Assembly: GCA_013331315.1 (NCBI GenBank)
Contig: DUGQ01000203.1
Span: 2,081 to 7,674 of the forward strand
Direction: 5' to 3'
DNA length: 5,594 nt
Origin: Thermoplasmata archaeon
Lineage (GTDB): Archaea > Thermoplasmatota > Thermoplasmata > UBA10834
Of this stretch, positions 1 through 5,594 are shown in pieces (position 1 is the stretch's first letter; each line of letters opens with the position of its first letter). A program made the position numbers and the translations under genes. Below the pieces are notes generated by a model that was not told where the DNA came from, did not search any database, and worked only from the letters and a program-made list of their open reading frames with translations.

Positions 1-1
1 G

Positions 2-1921
2 TCAGCCGCAACACCGGGACAATTCGTGTCTGCCGTTATCACCGAAGGAGGCGTCATATCCTCGTTCTCGAAGGTCCACCTGGTGATGGCGAGCGTAAGG
101 GCCTATGCTGGCATTGCCCCGAGCGCCATCTCGATTGACGGCGCCTTCGCAGACTGGACGGGAAAGACCTCCACCGATTTCGACCCGATGCCCATCGAGA
201 ATCCCGATGTCGACATAAGCGAAGTGGGCGCACACAACGATTCGATCGACTCGTTCTTCTACGTGAACGTCTGCGGCGACATGTGCTCAGGAGACTACAT
301 TCCCAAGGAGAGCTCCAAACCGTCAGGGACTGGCGGAGGAACGGTCGTGCCTGGAAGGAGAACCGCTGAGGATTTCATGCGCGTGTACATCAACAGCGAC
401 GGATCCAATGACACAGGACTGAGAATCGCCAATGGCGAAAGCACGCTCGGGGCGGACTACCTCATAGAGATATCTGGATTCTGCTGCGAAATCACATCTT
501 CCACACTGCTGAGGTATCAGGCCAACGACTGGGTCGAAGTCGGGACACCTGTAGACACGGCAATCGACCGGTCAAGCATGGAGATTGGTGTCTCCTCGGC
601 CGCCATAGGTGTATCCAGCTCGTTAGACTTCCTCATAATCTCGACCGATTGGAGAGGTACTGAGGATTGGGCGACGAACGACACCACCCTGCTTGGGGTG
701 AAGTACTGGGTGGTGGCCTCGTCCTCTTCGGAGGGGACCTCGATGTCGTATCAGAGGAAGATGTTCCACGACGGAACCAACTTCTGGAGCTTCCACTTCG
801 ACGGTTCCGACACGATATACCACTACAGTTCGGACGGAGGAGAAACCTGGAACAGCGGTGGCCAGGTGTTCTCGACATCTGGAGTCATGGACGTGTCTCT
901 ATGGTACGATGCGAGCACACATCAAGTCTACGTCGTCGGGGACAGGTCAACGCAGTCGACGCTGATATACATCCAGAAGGGGAGCGTGAATCCAGGTGCA
1001 CATGCCATAACCTGGTCGGGGCAACAGACCCTGACGGTCTCCGCCGTCAACCTGCCCGGGAAGAACACTTTCATTTCGAAGGACACGAACGGATACCTCT
1101 GGATCCTGTCGAGCCAAGGGACGCAGTCCAACCCCGCCAGATACAACCTCGCCGCGTACAAGAGCACCGCCACGAATGACACTTCGTCGTGGGCCTTGTC
1201 TGGGACCATGCTGGCGTCAGCATCGTCGAACTCGGGCCTGAGAGGATCCATCCTCCCTTCCGGATTGGGCAGCGATGTCTTCGCTGTGTACAACTACGAT
1301 TCCGTAGTGGAAGCCAGGAAATGCACCAGCGGTTCGTGGGGATCAGCTGAGAACATTTACACGGATTCAGGCGCGCTTGGATTCATGGAGAACGCCCCTG
1401 CTTCAGCGGTTGTCGACGGAGACGGAACCCTACACGTCGTGTTCGGCGATGCGACCAAGGATGGAGGCTCGGAGAAGCCGCACATTCAGTACAGGTACCG
1501 ACATCCCACCGCAGGGTGGGTGGCAGCTACCACGATAGATGAGGACGCAGACACGGTGAACCACAGGTATCCGACCGTATCACTCGACACGTCGACGGGC
1601 GACCTGTACGCGTTCTGGATAAATGTCAACGCCAACAGTGTGGTGTGCAAGAAGAACGTCAGCGGCTCGTGGTCGTTCGTGACCTTGAGCGGCCAGACCG
1701 GCGATTCGAAGCAGCACCTGACATCAGTCTACTCGGCCTCTGCAGAAAACCTGGTCTGTTGGCAGTGGACACAGAACTCAACAGCGAACATTGAGGTCAA
1801 CTTCGACAAGATCCCGGAGTTCGGAGACGTGGTGGTCCCGATCTTGATCATCATTGCGTTGTTCTCCGTGATCTCACGAAGACGAAAAGGGTCCGGGCCT
1901 GCCAGACAGACTGAAGAGTGA
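2..1921 (+). CDS. Cell-surface beta-propeller (sialidase/BNR-like) protein with PEFG-type C-terminal anchor, 5'-partial
   Basis: The frame is open from the left edge, so the gene begins outside the window. The GTG at 26 has no ribosome binding site and is probably internal. Numbering from that GTG: residues about 35-205 look like a CBM9/DOMON-like beta-sandwich, opening with IDGAFADW and containing LGADYLIEISG; its cysteine pairs (VCGDMC, FCC) are unusual and could form disulfides. Residues about 227-585 look like a beta-propeller, with an Asp-box SSDGGETW at 268-275 and later blades marked by DGDGTLHVVFGD and repeated SGSW motifs. The C-terminus has IPEFG at 596-600, a hydrophobic segment at 602-617, then RRRK at 618-621 and a short polar tail. 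This layout matches archaeal PEF/PEFG-CTERM sorting signals, so an extracellular, membrane-anchored protein is likely. I could not identify sialidase catalytic residues; glycan or polymer binding is as plausible as hydrolysis. It converges with leuD, 21 nt away. Confidence 0.85.
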   Translation, partial: SAATPGQFVSAVITEGGVISSFSKVHLVMASVRAYAGIAPSAISIDGAFADWTGKTSTDFDPMPIENPDVDISEVGAHNDSIDSFFYVNVCGDMCSGDYIPKESSKPSGTGGGTVVPGRRTAEDFMRVYINSDGSNDTGLRIANGESTLGADYLIEISGFCCEITSSTLLRYQANDWVEVGTPVDTAIDRSSMEIGVSSAAIGVSSSLDFLIISTDWRGTEDWATNDTTLLGVKYWVVASSSSEGTSMSYQRKMFHDGTNFWSFHFDGSDTIYHYSSDGGETWNSGGQVFSTSGVMDVSLWYDASTHQVYVVGDRSTQSTLIYIQKGSVNPGAHAITWSGQQTLTVSAVNLPGKNTFISKDTNGYLWILSSQGTQSNPARYNLAAYKSTATNDTSSWALSGTMLASASSNSGLRGSILPSGLGSDVFAVYNYDSVVEARKCTSGSWGSAENIYTDSGALGFMENAPASAVVDGDGTLHVVFGDATKDGGSEKPHIQYRYRHPTAGWVAATTIDEDADTVNHRYPTVSLDTSTGDLYAFWINVNANSVVCKKNVSGSWSFVTLSGQTGDSKQHLTSVYSASAENLVCWQWTQNSTANIEVNFDKIPEFGDVVVPILIIIALFSVISRRRKGSGPARQTEE

Positions 1922-1942
1922 AAGGCTCCTACGCTGCATGGC

Positions 1943-2443
1943 TCACTGCTTGTCAGCGGCCTTCCTCTTCAAGTAAGGAATGAGGCCGCCGCTCTCGAGG
2001 ATGTCTCTCACGTTCTTTGGAATCTCTTCGAGAGGCGTCGACCTAGTACCGTCCACTGAAGACAGGCGGTGATTGTCCATGTCCAGCAACACACGTTCTC
2101 CGTCTAAGAATACTCGTACAGCCTCGCTCGATACAAGAACCGGCATTCCCAGATTGACTGCGTTCCTGTAGAATATCCTCGCGAAAGATGATGCGATCAC
2201 CGCGGAAGTGCCCGCAGTCTTGAGCGCAATGGCTGCCTGCTCCCTACTTGAACCGCAGCCGAAGTTGTGACCGGCAATGATGATGTCGCCCGCCCTCACC
2301 TCTGATGCGAACTCCTTGCAGGCGCCTTCCATCGCGTGTCGGGCGAGATGTGAAGGGTCGTAGTTGTCGAGGTATCTGCCGGGGATTATCAGGTCCGTGT
2401 TGACGTCGTCCCCGAACTTCCAGACCCGGCCTTCAGAGGTCAA
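1943..2443 (-). CDS. leuD: 3-isopropylmalate dehydratase / homoaconitase family small subunit
   Basis: This is the small (swivel-domain) subunit of a cytoplasmic two-subunit [4Fe-4S] hydro-lyase that moves a hydroxyl group on a 2- or 3-hydroxy-dicarboxylate or tricarboxylate, as in leucine synthesis or 2-oxoacid chain elongation. Its 166 residues are normal for archaeal LeuD/HacB. Family signatures are present: KFGDDVNTDLIIPGRY at 9-24, HNFGCGSSREQA at 59-70 and SFARIFYRNAVNLG at 86-99. The substrate-specificity loop at 24-27 reads YLDN. From recall of methanogen homologues, homoaconitase has YLRT and isopropylmalate isomerase has YLVY or YLVM there, so this protein fits neither and its substrate is uncertain. 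The TTG start is chosen because GGAGGTGG ends 7 nt upstream and residues 1-17 align without gaps to family N-termini. The gene overlaps the end of leuC by 11 nt, which implies translational coupling with its partner subunit. Confidence 0.93.
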   Translation of the reverse strand: MTSEGRVWKFGDDVNTDLIIPGRYLDNYDPSHLARHAMEGACKEFASEVRAGDIIIAGHNFGCGSSREQAAIALKTAGTSAVIASSFARIFYRNAVNLGMPVLVSSEAVRVFLDGERVLLDMDNHRLSSVDGTRSTPLEEIPKNVRDILESGGLIPYLKRKAADKQ

Positions 2444-3704
2444 TCTTCAGCCACCTCCTCGGATCTGCTATCTTGCCCTCGACGGCACTTGCCGCGACAG
2501 TTGCAGGGCTTCCCAGGTAGATCTCCGCCTCGTCCGAGCCCATCCTGCCCCTGAAGTTGCGGTTGCTGGATGATATGCAGACCTCGCCGGGTCCGAGCAC
2601 GCCCTGATGACCTCCGAGGCAAGGGCCGCACCCCGGCGGAAGGATCGTCCCTCCAGCGGCCTGTATGGTCTGTATCACGCCCATGTCGAGTGCGTCCGAG
2701 AGCACTGACCGGGACGCCGGAGCAACAAGCAGCCTGCACCCGGGTGCGACCTTGTTCCCCTTCAGTACCCAGGACGCGGCAATGAGGTCCTCGAGCCGGC
2801 CGTTCGTGCACGAACCGATGAACGCCTGATCTATCCTGATGTCACCGAATTCATCTGCGCCCTTGCCCGCTTCGACCCTATGAGGACCGGCGACCATCGG
2901 AGGTATGTCCTCGGCGACAAGGTCAACCGTGTCGACGTAGCGCGCGTCCTCGTCAGGAACGCATGAATTTCCGTCTCCCGAAGAACACTCAGGAGACCAT
3001 GCGCCAAAGGTCGAGTCGGCGGGCGCTATGGCCGCCTTCGCGCCCATCTCCGCCGCCATGTTGCACAGGACCATCCGTCCGGAGATGGATATGTCGAACA
3101 GGAAGATGCCGCCGAATTCCACACACTTGTAGTTCGCCCCTGACGGTCCCAGCTTGGACACGAGATAGAGGGCCACGTCTTTCGGGAACACCGCTCTCTG
3201 CAGATGCCCGGACATCGTCACGTGCACCGTCTCAGGGACCTTGAGCCAAGTCCTGCCGGTCGCCCAGACGCCCGCCATCTCTGTCGCGCCTATGCCAGCG
3301 CCGAAGGCGCCCACTGCGCCGACGGTGGTCGTGTGCGAGTCTGAGCCGAGCACGAGTTGCCCTGGCCTGGCGAGCTTCTTCTCCACGAGCAGCTGATGAC
3401 AGATGCCCTCTCCCACGTCGTAGAACCTGTCTATGCCCATCGTCCTGACCAGACCGCGTATCCTGGAGTGGACGTTCGCAGTCTGAACGCTGTTTGCCGG
3501 CGCACGGTGGTCCAGGACGACGACGACCTTCTCGGGGTCCCACGGGCTCTTGACCTCGAGCTCTTCGAGCGTCTTGTTCACCAGGAACGTGTTCTCGTGA
3601 GACATGACGACATCCGGTTCGACCTCTAGGACATCGCCTGCCCTCGCCTCAGGATTACCTCCAACCCTGCCGAGTATCTTCTCGGCTACCGTTCTCCCGG
3701 TCAA
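2433..3704 (-). CDS. leuC: 3-isopropylmalate dehydratase / homoaconitase family large subunit
   Basis: This is the catalytic [4Fe-4S] subunit of an isopropylmalate isomerase/homoaconitase-type hydro-lyase (aconitase superfamily), acting in the cytoplasm with the small subunit encoded just downstream. Its 423 residues match the archaeal LeuC/HacA length. Visible signatures are LDHRAPAN at 64-71, GSDSHTTT at 120-127, GIGATEMAGVWATG at 137-150, and the cluster ligands C299 (FIGSCTNGR) plus C359 and C362 (PPGCGPCLGGH); NRNFRGRMGS at 381-390 is the conserved phosphate/substrate-site region. All three cluster cysteines are present, so it should be active. The stretch at 237-250 is poorly conserved and carries two extra cysteines (C240, C248). 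The start is TTG, giving MTGRTVAEKIL, which fits family N-termini. The frame is open further upstream, but a TATA-like box centred 26 nt before the TTG argues for a leaderless mRNA starting there. Leucine synthesis, homocitrate-type chain elongation and a related dimethylmalate- or citramalate-type reaction cannot be separated from sequence alone. Confidence 0.93.
   Translation of the reverse strand: MTGRTVAEKILGRVGGNPEARAGDVLEVEPDVVMSHENTFLVNKTLEELEVKSPWDPEKVVVVLDHRAPANSVQTANVHSRIRGLVRTMGIDRFYDVGEGICHQLLVEKKLARPGQLVLGSDSHTTTVGAVGAFGAGIGATEMAGVWATGRTWLKVPETVHVTMSGHLQRAVFPKDVALYLVSKLGPSGANYKCVEFGGIFLFDISISGRMVLCNMAAEMGAKAAIAPADSTFGAWSPECSSGDGNSCVPDEDARYVDTVDLVAEDIPPMVAGPHRVEAGKGADEFGDIRIDQAFIGSCTNGRLEDLIAASWVLKGNKVAPGCRLLVAPASRSVLSDALDMGVIQTIQAAGGTILPPGCGPCLGGHQGVLGPGEVCISSSNRNFRGRMGSDEAEIYLGSPATVAASAVEGKIADPRRWLKIDL
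2451..2458 (-). promoter_or_regulatory. Shine-Dalgarno site of leuD, inside the leuC coding end
   Basis: On the minus strand this reads GGAGGTGG, a strong match to the archaeal anti-Shine-Dalgarno partner, followed by 7 nt and the TTG start of leuD. It lies within the last codons of leuC, so leuD is probably translated by re-initiation or coupling. It also fixes the unusual TTG start. The first gene of the operon (leuC) and the divergent iorA have no such site, the pattern expected when leading genes are leaderless and downstream genes use Shine-Dalgarno sequences. Confidence 0.8.
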
Positions 3705-3708
3705 CGGG

Positions 3709-3720
3709 CCGTCAATAGAG
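3709..3720 (-). repeat. Promoter-proximal 12-mer, leuC copy
   Basis: On the minus strand this reads CTCTATTGACGG, followed by CCCG and the TTG start of leuC. The identical 12-mer precedes iorA at the same 4-nt distance on the other strand. It lies between the TATA-like box and the start codon, roughly -16 to -5 if the mRNA begins at the start codon. A repressor operator or a specialised core-promoter element is a reasonable reading; the function is inferred. Confidence 0.65.
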
Positions 3721-3726
3721 CCAGAG

Positions 3727-3740
3727 TATAATACCCCTTT
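3727..3740 (-). promoter_or_regulatory. Archaeal promoter of leuCD (BRE/TATA-like)
   Basis: On the minus strand the sequence is AAAGGGG followed by TATTATA (box at 3727-3733). The purine-rich stretch could serve as the BRE bound by TFB and the AT-rich heptamer as the TATA box. From the centre of the box to the first base of the leuC TTG is 26 nt, the usual archaeal distance to the transcription start. The mRNA would therefore start at or within a base or two of the start codon, which agrees with the absence of a Shine-Dalgarno sequence there. Confidence 0.65.
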
Positions 3741-3773
3741 AGCTCTGAGATGATCGGGCTCTGGCCAGCAACG

Positions 3774-3809
3774 CCCCGGGCGAGGGAGCTCGGCCGGAAT
3801 GGCCCGGGG
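3774..3809. repeat. GC-rich inverted repeat in the divergent promoter region
   Basis: CCCCGGGC at 3774-3781 and GCCCGGGG at 3802-3809 are perfect 8-bp complements separated by 20 nt. Each arm also contains the self-palindrome CCCGGG. The repeat lies between the two opposing promoters, upstream of both TATA-like boxes, so it is outside both predicted transcripts and unlikely to act as an RNA hairpin for either gene. It may be a regulator site or simply reflect GC-rich composition. Confidence 0.45.
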
Positions 3810-3838
3810 AAGAACGGCAGGTATTCGACTGCGGTCGG

Positions 3839-3853
3839 TCGAAAAGGTTTTTC
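3839..3853 (+). promoter_or_regulatory. Archaeal promoter of iorA (BRE/TATA-like)
   Basis: TCGAAAAGGTTTTTC resembles the archaeal purine-rich BRE followed by a T-rich TATA-like box. The T-tract is centred near 3850, about 30 nt before the iorA ATG, which predicts a transcript with a leader of only a few bases or none. No Shine-Dalgarno sequence lies before the ATG. The box is weaker than that of leuC because it is a T-run rather than an alternating TA motif. Confidence 0.5.
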
Positions 3854-3863
3854 CAGCCGTAAC

Positions 3864-3875
3864 CTCTATTGACGG
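3864..3875 (+). repeat. Promoter-proximal 12-mer, iorA copy
   Basis: CTCTATTGACGG is followed by TCAC and the iorA ATG. It is identical in sequence and in distance to the start codon to the copy before leuC, but on the opposite strand. In this copy the 3' half runs into a small palindrome (TGAC-G-GTCA at 3870-3878) that the leuC copy does not share, so that dyad is unlikely to be the common functional unit. Confidence 0.65.
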
Positions 3876-3879
3876 TCAC

Positions 3880-5594
3880 ATGCACAAGGTCATGTCCGCC
3901 GAGAGGGGCTCGACTATTCTACTGCTGGGCAACGAGGCCATAGCGAGGGGCGCGTTGGAAGCTGGTGTCTCAGTGGCCACCACCTACCCCGGGACCCCCG
4001 CGTCGGAGATTGGGGATACCCTGGCGAAGGTCGCCGACGACGCGGGGATGTACTTCGAGTACTCCGTTAACGAGAAGGTAGCGACAGAGGTTGCCATCGG
4101 GGCGGCGGCGTCGGGCGTGAGAGCGCTGGTGTGCATGAAGCACGTGGGCGTCAACGTCGCGGCGGACGCACTGATGACCTTCGCATACACAGGGACGCGG
4201 GGGGGCTTCGTCCTAGTGACCGCGGATGACCCATCATGTCATTCGAGCCAGAACGAACAGGACAACAGGTACTACGCCCTGTTCGGTGGGTTTCCGCTAC
4301 TCGAGCCTTCCTCGCCGCAGGAATGCCTCGATATGACGAGGAGAGCATTTGAGATATCCGAAGAGCTCGAGATGCCTGTGATCCTGCGCACGACTACCAG
4401 GATAGCGCATGCGCGCGCGCCCGTGACCGTTGGGGAGATCAAGAAGGGACCGGCGAAGGGCGAGTTCGTCAAAGAGCCTGGGAGATTCGTGACCGTCCCC
4501 TCGGTTGCCAGGGAGAGACATCTCGTCCTGCTGGAGAGACTGAAGGAGGCCGAGCGTTTCGCGGAGGGCTCAGAGTTCAACTTCGTCATCGGTGAGGGTG
4601 GACGAGAAGTCGGCATCATGGCGTCCTCGATTGCGGCTGCGTACGTAGAGGATGTCATCAAGAGAATTTCGATTCCCGCCGACCTGCTGAAGCTAGGCTT
4701 CTCCTATCCCCTGCCAAAGGAAACGGTGCTCACGTTCCTCAGAGACCACAGGACCGTGGTGATCGTAGAGGAGTTGGAGCCGATACTCGAGACCGCCGTT
4801 CGCACTCTTGCGCAGCAGAACGGCCTGGATACTATGGTGATCGGGAAGACCGACGGTTTCTTCCCACGCGTCCATGAATTCAACGAGATGATCGTCGCAA
4901 CAGGGCTCTCGAGAGCCCTCTCGCTGGAGACCGGCATGTCCGCTACATGCGATGTGCCATCTGACCTTCCTGTCAGGCCGCCAGTCTTGTGCGCTGGATG
5001 CCCTCATAGTGCGACCTACTTCGCCGTCAGCAAGGCTGTCGGGAAGAAAGCGTTGTTCGCGACCGACATCGGGTGTTACACCCTCGGCGTGGCGCCGCCG
5101 TACAGCGCTGCCGACCTGCTCGTGTGCATGGGCTCGAGCGTGGGGACTGCAGGCGGACTCGCGCGGACGAACGACCTTCCGGTGATTGCGTTCATAGGCG
5201 ATTCAACATTCTTCCACGCCGGAGTCCCGAGCCTCATCAACGCTGTCCATCAGGGTCACAAATTCCTACTCATGATCCTCGACAACAGAACGACTGCCAT
5301 GACCGGGCATCAACCACATCCGGGAAGCCCCCCGGACCCGCGTCATCCAGATACGCTTCCGATTCCTCTGGAGGATGTCGTGCGCGGATGCGGCGTGAAG
5401 TGGCTGAAGACCGTCGACCCGTACGACGTTCAGAGCACGATTGATGCGATCAAAGAAGCGCTCGAACACGAACAGGTCAGCGTGATCATCTCCAGACGAG
5501 AGTGCGCGTTGATTGCGTCGCGAGACGAGAAGGGCGCGATATCCCGGAAGCACTTCATAGACCAGGACGCGTGCAAGAAGTGCAGGACCTGCGT
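3880..5594 (+). CDS. iorA: Indolepyruvate:ferredoxin oxidoreductase alpha subunit, 3'-partial
   Basis: This is the thiamine-diphosphate subunit of the cytoplasmic enzyme that oxidatively decarboxylates aryl-2-oxoacids (indolepyruvate, phenylpyruvate, hydroxyphenylpyruvate) to aryl-acetyl-CoA, reducing ferredoxin, in aromatic amino acid breakdown. The window holds 571 codons plus two bases; full-length homologues are usually about 600-650 residues. The N-terminal pyrimidine-binding domain shows LLLGNEAIARGALEAGV at 14-30, TYPGTPASE at 35-43, NEKVA at 64-68, KHVGVN at 87-92 and DDPSCHSSQNEQDNR at 116-130. The C-terminal TPP domain has CAGCPH at 371-376, DIGCYTLG at 396-403, the TPP/Mg motif GDSTFFHAG at 440-448 through DNRTTAMTGHQPHPG at 468-482. 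The last residues, C565-x2-C568-x2-C571, open the two-[4Fe-4S] ferredoxin-like tail, which is cut off. ATG 3880 is preferred over ATG 3892 because of promoter spacing and the shared 12-mer. The partner gene iorB is probably outside the window, commonly just downstream. Confidence 0.95.
   Translation, partial: MHKVMSAERGSTILLLGNEAIARGALEAGVSVATTYPGTPASEIGDTLAKVADDAGMYFEYSVNEKVATEVAIGAAASGVRALVCMKHVGVNVAADALMTFAYTGTRGGFVLVTADDPSCHSSQNEQDNRYYALFGGFPLLEPSSPQECLDMTRRAFEISEELEMPVILRTTTRIAHARAPVTVGEIKKGPAKGEFVKEPGRFVTVPSVARERHLVLLERLKEAERFAEGSEFNFVIGEGGREVGIMASSIAAAYVEDVIKRISIPADLLKLGFSYPLPKETVLTFLRDHRTVVIVEELEPILETAVRTLAQQNGLDTMVIGKTDGFFPRVHEFNEMIVATGLSRALSLETGMSATCDVPSDLPVRPPVLCAGCPHSATYFAVSKAVGKKALFATDIGCYTLGVAPPYSAADLLVCMGSSVGTAGGLARTNDLPVIAFIGDSTFFHAGVPSLINAVHQGHKFLLMILDNRTTAMTGHQPHPGSPPDPRHPDTLPIPLEDVVRGCGVKWLKTVDPYDVQSTIDAIKEALEHEQVSVIISRRECALIASRDEKGAISRKHFIDQDACKKCRTC

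Noticed and set aside
26..28. GTG as the true start of the surface-protein gene
   Set aside because: The frame stays open to the window edge, no ribosome binding site precedes it, and the following residues read like the end of an upstream domain rather than a signal peptide.
623..1293. Overlapping open frames on both strands inside the surface-protein gene (for example 667-1179 + and 928-1293 -)
   Set aside because: They are rich in Arg/Pro/Ser with no domain features, and lie opposite or out of frame with a clearly coding sequence of high GC content.
1922..1942. Transcription terminator between the convergent surface-protein gene and leuD
   Set aside because: The 21-nt gap holds no stable hairpin or T-rich tract on either strand.
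2440..3629. Open frames within leuC on both strands (2440-2811, 3232-3543, 2963-3244, 3357-3629)
   Set aside because: They shadow a fully conserved gene; their translations are low-complexity basic sequences with no family match that I recognise.
3868..3879. In-frame ATT in the shared 12-mer as an alternative start for both iorA and leuC
   Set aside because: ATT-GAC-GG is in frame with both genes, but it would lie only about 14-18 nt after the TATA-like centres, too close for a normal transcription start, and ATT is a very rare start codon.
4199..4205. Run of seven G as a possible frameshift or programmed slippage site in iorA
   Set aside because: Conserved IorA motifs continue in the same frame on both sides, so the frame is intact.
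3984..5553. Open frames opposite or out of frame with iorA (4272-4661 -, 4693-5007 -, 5073-5444 +, 5266-5553 - and others)
   Set aside because: IorA is continuous and conserved through the whole stretch, so these are by-products of its GC-rich codons.

Overview
The window looks like a piece of a mesophilic archaeal chromosome, most likely an uncultured Thermoplasmatota-type euryarchaeon. This is an inference from several signs: a surface beta-propeller protein ending in an archaeal PEF(G)-type sorting tail, archaeal-type LeuC/LeuD subunits encoded as two separate genes, an archaeal IorA, high GC content, frequent TTG starts, and start codons placed about 26-30 nt after TATA-like boxes (leaderless or nearly leaderless mRNAs). 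No mobile element, CRISPR array, tRNA or rRNA was seen.

Layout. (1) Bases 2-1921, + strand: the 3' part of a large secreted or cell-surface protein. It has a CBM9/DOMON-like domain, a sialidase-like (Asp-box) beta-propeller and a C-terminal membrane anchor or sorting signal. The reading frame is open to the left edge, so the true start lies outside. (2) Bases 1922-1942: a 21-nt convergent gap with no recognisable terminator. (3) Bases 1943-3704, - strand: a two-gene operon, leuC-like then leuD-like, encoding a [4Fe-4S] hydro-lyase of the isopropylmalate isomerase/homoaconitase family. The two genes overlap by 11 nt, and a strong Shine-Dalgarno sequence for leuD lies inside the end of leuC. 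(4) Bases 3705-3879: a 175-nt divergent promoter region. (5) Bases 3880-5594, + strand: iorA, the alpha subunit of indolepyruvate:ferredoxin oxidoreductase, cut by the right edge just as its ferredoxin-like cysteine cluster begins.

The most unusual signal is in the divergent promoter region. The same 12-mer, CTCTATTGACGG, stands exactly 4 nt before the start codon of both leuC and iorA, in opposite orientation. Each copy lies between a TATA-like box and its start codon, which suggests a shared operator or core-promoter element linking a leucine-type (or related 2-oxoacid chain-elongation) dehydratase to an aryl-2-oxoacid oxidoreductase. A GC-rich inverted repeat lies between the two promoters. 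The second point of interest is the substrate loop of the small dehydratase subunit, which reads YLDN rather than the loops known from characterised homoaconitase or isopropylmalate isomerase, so the exact substrate is uncertain.
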